A stretch of DNA of 64,000 nt from Vibrio echinoideorum (GTDB lineage: Bacteria; Pseudomonadota; Gammaproteobacteria; Enterobacterales; Vibrionaceae): the NCBI RefSeq assembly GCF_024347455.1, contig NZ_AP025484.1, positions 1,798,001 through 1,862,000 of the forward strand, written 5' to 3'. The translations under genes and the position numbers were made by a program. The notes under the pieces were generated by a model. The model saw only the letters and a list, made by a program, of their open reading frames with translations, ran no database searches and was not told where the DNA came from. Of this stretch, positions 58,098-64,000 are shown in pieces. Position 1 is the stretch's first letter. Each line of letters begins with the position of its first letter.

Positions 58098-58188
58098 GGG
58101 GCTAAGGCTTAGTTTTAAATGGATTAGTGCTAAATGGCTTGGTTCTTAAGAGCTAGGTTCTTAAAAACTAAGCAATACGATTAGCCCC
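58098..58188 (+). other. Long structured leader before the RpiR gene
   Basis: Outer arms GGGGCTAA (58098-58105) and TTAGCCCC (58181-58188) and inner arms GCTTAGTTTT (58107-58116) and AAAACTAAGC (58164-58173) are perfectly complementary. The loop contains a 15-bp near-repeat (58141-58155 and 58156-58170). No T run follows. It ends 21 bases before the TTG start. Confidence 0.55.
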
Positions 58189-58209
58189 ATCAACAAAGGA
58201 TCAGGATTC

Positions 58210-59073
58210 TTGAGTTTAGAAGTAGATATCATTTCACAGATAACAGAGCGTTTTCCTGTTCTTCGTGATGCAGAAAAGAAAGTCGCCAAGCTGATCATGG
58301 ACGACATTGATTTTGCTGCCAATGCCAGCATTACAGAACTTGCTGAAGGTGCTCAAGTGAGCGAAGCCACCATTACGCGTTTTGCTAAGGCGATCGGCTG
58401 CAGCAACGTACGTGATATGAAGATTAAGTTGGCTCAGACACTAACCGTTGGCCAGCGCTTTATCCTTGAGCCTGTTGACCAAACGGGTTATCAAGGTATC
58501 TACGAATCGATCAAGCAGAGCCTAGACATCAACCGCACTCTGTTCAAAGAACAAGACGTTGAAACCGCAGTCAGCTGGCTGCATAACGCCAGGCAGATCA
58601 TTGCTATCGGCATGGGTGGCGGCTCGACTATCGCCTCACAAGAACTGCAACACCGGCTGTTCCGATTGGGCTACCCAGTGGTGTCGTACAACGATGGCTT
58701 GATGTCACGTATGGTTGCCGCTACAGCCGATGCCAATGACGTGATGGTGATGATTTCAGCGACAGGCTTTACGCCCGTGATCACTGAAACCGCAGAGCTA
58801 GCTAAACAGTATGGACTTAAGATCATCGCGATTACGCCACAAGATACACCGCTAGCAAAAATTGCCGATATCTTGTTACCCATCAAGCATATGGAAACCG
58901 ACTTCATCTACAAACCATCGGCTTCTCGCTACGCTATGTTGGCATTAGTGGATGTGCTTTCTATGGGAATCGCAGTCAATCACAAGAACCGATCGCGCGA
59001 CAAACTGCGTCGCTTGAAGGTTGCGCTCGATTCCTACCGAGGCGGTGGCGACCGACAGCCTCTCGGTGATTAG
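58210..59073 (+). CDS. RpiR/MurR-family transcriptional regulator
   Basis: A 287-residue regulator starting at TTG 58210 with AGGA upstream. The N-terminal RpiR helix-turn-helix (about 1-77) includes T-E-L-A-E-G-A-Q-V-S-E-A-T-I-T-R-F-A-K-A-I-G. The C-terminal SIS domain (about 120-265) with G-M-G-G-G-S-T-I-A-S binds a sugar phosphate or acid. In this cluster KDPG or GlcNAc1A is the likely effector. Same strand as the PLP-enzyme gene, with a long structured leader between them. Confidence 0.9.
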   Translation: MSLEVDIISQITERFPVLRDAEKKVAKLIMDDIDFAANASITELAEGAQVSEATITRFAKAIGCSNVRDMKIKLAQTLTVGQRFILEPVDQTGYQGIYESIKQSLDINRTLFKEQDVETAVSWLHNARQIIAIGMGGGSTIASQELQHRLFRLGYPVVSYNDGLMSRMVAATADANDVMVMISATGFTPVITETAELAKQYGLKIIAITPQDTPLAKIADILLPIKHMETDFIYKPSASRYAMLALVDVLSMGIAVNHKNRSRDKLRRLKVALDSYRGGGDRQPLGD

Positions 59074-59609
59074 CGAATCAAGGACAAGATGGGCTTAAAA
59101 TCTGGGGCGCGACAATCTTTCACTAGCTCGTATAAGCTCATTTCCAATCCTGTAATTTGAATACCAGCATCCATTAGTCGACGGATTGCCAGATCCTTGT
59201 TGAGTGCCGTTCGCGAGCTAATACAGTCGCCAACTACCTGAACCTTGTACCCAAGAGCTAACAACCCCATTGCTGTTTGATAAACACAAATATGAGCTTC
59301 GATGCCGCACACTAACCACGTATCCACACCTTTGGCTTGCACTGCCTCAACAAACTGGGGCTCGTTACACGCGTTAAACGTAAATTTCGGTATCGGCTTA
59401 GCATCGCTCAGCAGGTCATTCAGCTCGTCGACCGTAGCACCTAACTTCTCAGGATTCTGCTCCAAGCTAACAATTGGCAACCCCAAAACCTGTACACCCT
59501 TAATCAACTTTCCACAGTTAGAGATCAGTGTATCGCTCTCATCAACAAGGCGTGCGAGCTTGCCTTGTACGTCCACAACCACCAAACCTGTGTTTGCTCT
59601 GTTTAACAT
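59070..59609 (-). CDS. Isochorismatase-family hydrolase
   Basis: A 179-residue cysteine hydrolase of the YcaC-like type. The triad appears as D in V-V-V-D-V-Q-G (about 13), K in P-K-F-T-F and C in G-I-E-A-H-I-C-V (about 107). Substrates of such proteins vary and are often unknown. Its stop codon overlaps that of the convergent RpiR gene by a few bases. No functional tie to the amino-sugar-acid cluster is evident. Confidence 0.88.
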   Translation of the reverse strand: MLNRANTGLVVVDVQGKLARLVDESDTLISNCGKLIKGVQVLGLPIVSLEQNPEKLGATVDELNDLLSDAKPIPKFTFNACNEPQFVEAVQAKGVDTWLVCGIEAHICVYQTAMGLLALGYKVQVVGDCISSRTALNKDLAIRRLMDAGIQITGLEMSLYELVKDCRAPDFKPILSLIR

Positions 59610-59960
59610 CCAACTCTCCTTGTTATCACTAGAATCAACTCTCTAACTCAAACCAATAAATACTACAATACGATGTTAAGCTCATTGATTGAGCCTTATT
59701 TATCAATAGGTTAGATAAATGAAATTCCACCCAGACCATAAAAAACATCGTTTTATTTAGCAAATTTAACTATTTGTCAATATATGAATTTTATTTATAA
59801 ACGATATAACCAACAAAAACCCCGTTAATGCTTGAAAACTCTAGGAGTACATACAATCGCACTATCAATGAAAAGATAGGTTTCATTTGTGAGGGTTTTA
59901 TAAATCAAAAATCAGCGATACCGTGATTTGCATCACAGGATGAATTAACAAGGTATCATC
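59610..59960. promoter_or_regulatory. Upstream region of the outer-membrane protein pair
   Basis: The 351 AT-rich bases hold the promoter of the first barrel gene and a CRP-like site close to its start codon. No gene is visible. Confidence 0.5.
59922..59937 (+). promoter_or_regulatory. CRP-like site near the first barrel gene
   Basis: CGTGATTTGCATCACA matches TGTGA-N6-TCACA in 9 of 10 positions. It ends 23 bases before the ATG, so binding here would more likely repress than activate. Confidence 0.5.
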
Positions 59961-60536
59961 ATGAAAAAATCAGCATTAGCACTCGGATTAATCGGTTTAG
60001 TTTCACTTCCAACTTTTGCAGCAGGCACAGATGGCGGTGCGTATGTAGGTGGCGGACTTAGTGTTTATCAAGGTTCGGATACAGATGGCGCGCCAAGCTT
60101 AGATTCTAGCGGCATGGGCTATAACCTATACGGCGGTTACCAATTCAACCGTATCGTTGGCGTGGAACTTGGCTATAACGATTATGCAGACTACAAAAAC
60201 AGCACAGACAAACTTTCACCAACGTCTATTTCTGTATCAGCAAACCTCGGTTATACGTTCGATAACACTATTCGCCCATTTGTGTTAGCAGGTTTAAGCT
60301 CTGTCGACCTTCACGCAAATAGCGCAGCAAATTATGATGACGATAGCGGTACTGGCTTCCACTTCGGTGTCGGTGTTGAATACACTCCTATCGAACACCT
60401 AACATTGCGCCTGATTTCTCAAGCAGATGCAGTAAGTGTAGAAGACAACTATTCCTACAGTAACGGTTCACTCAAAAGCGACGACCATACACTAGCATTC
60501 AACAGTGTTAGCTTCGGTGGTTCATACGACTTCTAA
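59961..60536 (+). CDS. Outer-membrane beta-barrel protein, copy 1
   Basis: A 191-residue protein with signal peptide (about 1-20, ending T-F-A-A). The mature chain alternates polar and hydrophobic residues in beta strands: G-A-Y-V-G-G-G-L-S-V, G-Y-N-L-Y-G-G-Y-Q-F, V-G-V-E-L-G-Y-N-D-Y. It ends S-F-G-G-S-Y-D-F with the terminal Phe needed for barrel insertion. It is an eight-stranded OmpA/OmpX-like barrel by size. A close copy follows. Function unknown. Confidence 0.88.
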   Translation: MKKSALALGLIGLVSLPTFAAGTDGGAYVGGGLSVYQGSDTDGAPSLDSSGMGYNLYGGYQFNRIVGVELGYNDYADYKNSTDKLSPTSISVSANLGYTFDNTIRPFVLAGLSSVDLHANSAANYDDDSGTGFHFGVGVEYTPIEHLTLRLISQADAVSVEDNYSYSNGSLKSDDHTLAFNSVSFGGSYDF

Positions 60537-60579
60537 TGTAATTGAACCACATAGAATAAGCTGAATATACTCATTCACT

Positions 60580-60628
60580 TTGCTGTACCACCTTGTCTTA
60601 AAGGTAACTCAGTAAAGTGAATTTTTTT
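60580..60628 (+). terminator. Terminator after barrel gene 1
   Basis: TTCACTTT and AAAGTGAA pair over 8 bases around a long loop, followed by TTTTTTT. The same element follows copy 2. Confidence 0.75.
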
Positions 60629-60763
60629 ATCTATGTAACGATTCAACTTACAAAGCCATACAGTAATACATACAAGACTACGGAATAATGGTCATCAACG
60701 GTCGAAAGGTCGCAAAACAAAAATAATTGATACTGGCATGACATTAAAGAGTGAGTAGGAAAA

Positions 60764-61348
60764 ATGAACAAGATAACGAAATCAGCATTAGCACTGGGTT
60801 TAATCAGCGCAGTTTCTCTTCCAGCTTTAGCAGCAGGTACTGACGGCGGTGCTTACATTGGTGGTGGTCTTAGTATCTACCAAGATTCTGATACAGATGG
60901 TCAAGGCAGTTTAGATTCAGACGGTATGGGCTACAACCTATATGGCGGCTACCAATTTAACCGTATCGTGGGTGTTGAACTTGGCTACAACGATTACGCT
61001 GACTACAAAAAAGGGGCTGCAAAACTGGCACCGACGTCTATTTCTGTGTCAGCAAACCTAGGTTACACATTCGACAACACAATCCGCCCATTCGTATTGG
61101 CTGGTTTAAGCTCTGTTGACCTAAACGCAAACAAGAGCGCGGGTTACGATGACGATAGCGGTACTGGTTTCCACTTTGGTGTTGGTGTTGAATACACGCC
61201 AATCGAACATCTAACATTGCGCCTAATTTCTCAAGCAGACGCTGTGAGTGTTGAGAACTACTACATTGGCAACAACAGTTCATTGAAAACTGAAGACAAA
61301 ACACTTGCCTTCAACAGCATTAGCTTCGGTGGTTCATACAACTTCTAA
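60764..61348 (+). CDS. Outer-membrane beta-barrel protein, copy 2
   Basis: A 194-residue protein closely matching copy 1 throughout, including signal peptide, the long central block around G-Y-T-F-D-N-T-I-R-P-F-V-L-A-G and the final N-F. Differences concentrate in predicted surface loops (for example residues 40-50, 84-90 and 165-180). The 3' flanking sequence is also duplicated, so the unit copied was gene plus terminator. It has its own promoter region of about 220 bases. Confidence 0.88.
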   Translation: MNKITKSALALGLISAVSLPALAAGTDGGAYIGGGLSIYQDSDTDGQGSLDSDGMGYNLYGGYQFNRIVGVELGYNDYADYKKGAAKLAPTSISVSANLGYTFDNTIRPFVLAGLSSVDLNANKSAGYDDDSGTGFHFGVGVEYTPIEHLTLRLISQADAVSVENYYIGNNSSLKTEDKTLAFNSISFGGSYNF

Positions 61349-61399
61349 TGTGATTGAACCACATAGAATAAGCTGAACATACTAATTCACTTTGCTGTT

Positions 61400-61440
61400 C
61401 CACCTTGTCATGAAGGTCACTCAGTAAAGTGAATTTTTTG
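61400..61440 (+). terminator. Terminator after barrel gene 2
   Basis: TTCACTTT and AAAGTGAA pair over 8 bases, followed by TTTTTTG, as after copy 1. Confidence 0.75.
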
Positions 61441-61581
61441 TTTCTACACGCCCTACCGCGTCATTTCACTTTAACCAGTTTATCGCTCGTCACGCCTAAT
61501 TGAGATTTATGCGTTGATATTAGAGCTTTCTTGGTAGCGAGACTAAAATAAAGGAATAAGAGACGCAGGAACTCAACTACG

Positions 61582-63204
61582 ATGAATCTACCACGCTTAA
61601 ATATGTCGATAAACAAACTCCCTTTCGTGCTGGCTGTGTATTACCTACTTGTCATTAACCTACCTATTGCGCGCGAGCTATTCAACATTCTGAGCGCCTC
61701 AAAAGCGGAGAGTATTGGGTTCATAATCTCAATTCCCTTTTTCTTTCTCGCTGCATTCAACTTTATCTTTCAAGTTTTTAACTGGCCGATATTCGCCAAA
61801 GCCTTTTTCATCTTATTACTGCTTACTTCCTCCTTGGTCAGCTATAGCATGTTCAGCTATGGCATTTTTGTTGACTATGGAATGATAGAAAACGTTTTTG
61901 AAACCAACAGCGGAGAAGCAGCAAGTTATCTAAGTCTGTATTCGATTTTATGGTTTGTTCTAATGGGTGGTCTCCCATCACTTATGCTTTTATTCACAAA
62001 CCTTAAGAGGGAATCTTGGAAAGATTTTGCTATTTGGAAAAGTATCGGTCTGTTAAGTTCATTGATCGTAATCGCGATTATTGCAGGGTTATTTTACAAA
62101 GATTATGTCTCGATTGGTCGTAACAACTCTCACCTTAAAAAGATGATCATTCCGACCGAATACGTCGCTTCAACTGCAAAATACATTAACAATACTTACA
62201 TAAAAAAACCGATTCCTTACCAAGAGATCGGCTTAGACGCGCAGCTAAAACCGGAAGCTAAACAAGCAACTAAACCAACGCTATTGGTGTTTGTTCTTGG
62301 AGAAACAGCGCGTGTGTATAACTACCAATATTATGGCTATGAGAAAGAAACCAATGCTCATACCAAGCCTTACAACCCGATATTTTTCTCTGATGTTCAG
62401 TCTTGCGGGACAGCCACCGCAGTTTCTGTTCCGTGTATGTTTTCTAACATGAATCGCAGCAACTACGACCGAGACAGAGCTTATAACCAAGATAACGTAG
62501 TCGACATTATGAATCGCGCGGGGATTCACTCTATCTGGCGAGAGCACGATGGTGGGGATAAAGCAGTCGCACACCGAATCAAAGAAATGACACTGGTTGC
62601 CAAAGACAGCGACCCTTTGTGTAATAAAGAAGTGTGTTACGACACAGCCATGCTAGAGAACTTCGGACAAGATACCCAAGATCTAACTGAAAATAACATC
62701 CTTTTCTATCATATTTCCGGTTCTCACGGGCCAGCTTATTATGAACGTTACCCTGAAGAACATAGGAAGTTCATGCCCGATTGCCCACGTTCTGACATCG
62801 AAAACTGTACCAAAGAGCAAGTCGTCAACACCTACGACAACACTATTTTGTACACGGATTTCTTTCTCTCACAGGCTATTCAAAAACTTGAAAAACTCAC
62901 CGATAAATACAACGTGGCGTTAATGTATATCTCCGATCATGGAGAGTCTTTAGGAGAAAACGGCGTCTACTTGCATGGCATGCCCTACTCACTGGCACCG
63001 AAAGAGCAAACCCACGTACCAATGATTCTATGGATGTCTGATGGCTTTGCTACAGAGAAAGGGATCAATGAAACGTGCTTGCGTAAAGAAGGAAAGGAAC
63101 AGAGCTTTTCGCACGACAACCTGTTCGATTCCTTACTTGGCTTGATGGACGTACAAACCAAAGAATACCGAGAGGAACAAGATATCTTCGCACCATGTCG
63201 GTAG
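61582..63204 (+). CDS. eptA: Phosphoethanolamine transferase, EptA family
   Basis: A 540-residue inner-membrane enzyme that adds phosphoethanolamine to lipid A. Five N-terminal helices (to about 175) precede a periplasmic sulfatase-fold domain with G-E-T-A-R, the nucleophile Thr in S-C-G-T-A-T-A-V-S-V-P-C-M-F-S, H-I-S-G-S-H-G-P, and S-D-H-G-E-S-L-G-E-N-G. Paired cysteines fit the disulfides of the EptA/MCR group. Members can lower polymyxin susceptibility. No regulator gene is adjacent. Confidence 0.93.
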   Translation: MNLPRLNMSINKLPFVLAVYYLLVINLPIARELFNILSASKAESIGFIISIPFFFLAAFNFIFQVFNWPIFAKAFFILLLLTSSLVSYSMFSYGIFVDYGMIENVFETNSGEAASYLSLYSILWFVLMGGLPSLMLLFTNLKRESWKDFAIWKSIGLLSSLIVIAIIAGLFYKDYVSIGRNNSHLKKMIIPTEYVASTAKYINNTYIKKPIPYQEIGLDAQLKPEAKQATKPTLLVFVLGETARVYNYQYYGYEKETNAHTKPYNPIFFSDVQSCGTATAVSVPCMFSNMNRSNYDRDRAYNQDNVVDIMNRAGIHSIWREHDGGDKAVAHRIKEMTLVAKDSDPLCNKEVCYDTAMLENFGQDTQDLTENNILFYHISGSHGPAYYERYPEEHRKFMPDCPRSDIENCTKEQVVNTYDNTILYTDFFLSQAIQKLEKLTDKYNVALMYISDHGESLGENGVYLHGMPYSLAPKEQTHVPMILWMSDGFATEKGINETCLRKEGKEQSFSHDNLFDSLLGLMDVQTKEYREEQDIFAPCR

Positions 63205-63216
63205 TGCTTTTTTCTT

Positions 63217-63252
63217 GAACTTAAGTGCGAACTTGAATTTGAACTTGAATGA
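63217..63252. repeat. 12-bp tandem repeat, three copies
   Basis: GAACTTAAGTGC, GAACTTGAATTT and GAACTTGAATGA lie head to tail just after the eptA stop; the last two share the first ten bases. Confidence 0.85.
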
Positions 63253-63298
63253 GTAACGGGTAAGCTCCTCTTGCCTTAACCAATAATTCATCACCTCT

Positions 63299-63332
63299 AA
63301 AAAGAAAAGGCCTCGGTCTTTTCTTTTTTTAT
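63299..63332 (+). terminator. Terminator after eptA
   Basis: AAAAGAAAAG and CTTTTCTTTT pair around a GCCTCGGT loop, followed by more T. Confidence 0.75.
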
Positions 63333-63561
63333 CCATCGCTAGCGTGACGCTAGAGTGCTAATTTATAATCACGACACAATGAGCGATATTTGTTAGAAAA
63401 AACAAAGAGAGAGTCCATACTAGTCACAAAGACAATAAACTATCTCCTCATTAAACTGACTCAAGATGACTCTTAAATCGCGTCTTCATTGCAATCGTTA
63501 ATTTAATAAAATCAAATGTTTATATCATTTAGAAGTTCAGCGATATCACTAAGGACAGCGA

Positions 63562-64000
63562 ATGGACGCTTTCATAATTTCAAGCTGGCAATTTTCTGAG
63601 GGTGTGGCACATGAACACACCACCAGCCCAGCCCCATTCGAGCAATCAACTTGGTACCACTGCCAAAGAGATGCTGAAGGGTTGAGAGAATGGCTCCACA
63701 GTAATACGGTTCCAAATGCCATCATCGATTCATTACTCACAGACGACACTCGTCCTCAATTTGAGCAGTTTGGTCACGACTGCTTTTTGATGATCTTGCG
63801 AGGCATTAACCTAAACGAAGGTGCGAACCCTGACGATATGTTGAGCTTACGCATCTTATGGTACAAAGGCACTTTAATATCGACACGTAAAGTTCCTTCG
63901 AAAGCGGTCAGTAATCTAATATCCGATCTAAAACAAAACCAAGGTCCAACATCATTACCTGATGTCTTACTGGGAATGATCCGTGGAATTAACCATTACA
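63562..64000 (+). CDS. ZntB/CorA-family metal transporter, N-terminal part (3' end outside window)
   Basis: The open frame runs 146 residues to the window edge. It begins with AAGGAC upstream of ATG. The visible part is the cytoplasmic N-terminal domain of the CorA superfamily: a W-Y-H-C-Q-R-D segment, L-L-T-D-D-T-R-P-Q-F, L-M-I-L-R-G-I-N-L-N and I-S-T-R-K-V-P. These are closer to zinc transporter ZntB than to Mg transporter CorA. The membrane domain and its G-x-N motif are not in the window, so transport direction and metal remain inference. Confidence 0.85.
   Translation, partial: MDAFIISSWQFSEGVAHEHTTSPAPFEQSTWYHCQRDAEGLREWLHSNTVPNAIIDSLLTDDTRPQFEQFGHDCFLMILRGINLNEGANPDDMLSLRILWYKGTLISTRKVPSKAVSNLISDLKQNQGPTSLPDVLLGMIRGINHY

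Larger units (their letters stand above)
63205..63561. other. Intergenic region between eptA and the ZntB-like gene
   Basis: The 357 bases contain a 12-bp tandem repeat and a terminator near the left, then AT-rich sequence with the promoter of the next gene. No gene is visible. Confidence 0.5.

Overview
The window looks like a piece of a marine Vibrio genome, most likely the Splendidus clade. The reasons are a chromosomal pentapeptide protein very close to QnrS, a vibriolysin next to a Vibrio-type M28 aminopeptidase, a betIBA-proXWV osmoprotectant operon in the order known from vibrios, and a DUF5062 protein. The abundance of catabolic and accessory genes, and the location of the betaine operon in other vibrios, hint at chromosome 2, but this is inference. 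I see no rRNA, tRNA, CRISPR array, insertion sequence or prophage.

Layout. (1) 1-6.7 kb: the end of a YgjK-type GH63 glucosidase, then a GntR regulator, an enolase-superfamily sugar-acid dehydratase (ManD/RspA type), a glucose-family PTS EIIBC, a KDG kinase and a KDPG aldolase. This is an uptake and Entner-Doudoroff-type module of unknown substrate. (2) 6.8-7.5 kb: an atypical DsbB with a 51-residue DUF5993 partner. (3) 8-12.2 kb: melR-melA-melB for alpha-galactosides. (4) 12.3-15 kb: small proteins, a Qnr protein and a NemR-like TetR regulator. (5) 15.2-18.8 kb: an arylsulfatase with a Ser-type active site, its radical-SAM maturase and a Sel1 protein. (6) 19-22.4 kb: an Fe-alcohol dehydrogenase and an aldehyde dehydrogenase, both preceded by the same palindrome, which also appears in diverged form before the TetR gene. 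(7) 22.6-30.7 kb: a MarR (CosR-like) regulator and betIBA-proXWV for making and importing glycine betaine. (8) 31-35 kb: lipoproteins and an RstAB-like two-component pair. (9) 35.6-39.8 kb: secreted vibriolysin and aminopeptidase.

(10) 39.9-48.5 kb: L-2-hydroxyglutarate oxidase, a TAXI-TRAP transporter and a DctB/DctD-like sensor and sigma-54 activator. The transporter genes have a well-formed -24/-12 promoter with three upstream dyad repeats. (11) 48.6-59.1 kb: the most interesting region. A GH20 hexosaminidase, KDPG aldolase, KDG kinase, sodium-solute symporter, RidA and a D-aminoacylase-like amidohydrolase run leftward. Divergent to them are a D-threonine-aldolase-fold PLP enzyme and an RpiR regulator. 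The content fits the recently described marine pathway for C1-oxidised chitin (GlcNAc1A to glucosaminate to KDG to KDPG), whose steps resemble D-amino-acid breakdown. (12) 59.1-64 kb: an isochorismatase-fold hydrolase, a tandem pair of outer-membrane barrels, an EptA-type phosphoethanolamine transferase and the start of a ZntB/CorA transporter.

Two separate kdgK-eda pairs, at 5.1-6.7 kb and 51.2-52.8 kb, feed different upstream substrates into the same KDPG cleavage. All functions are assigned from sequence reading and family knowledge; no search was run.
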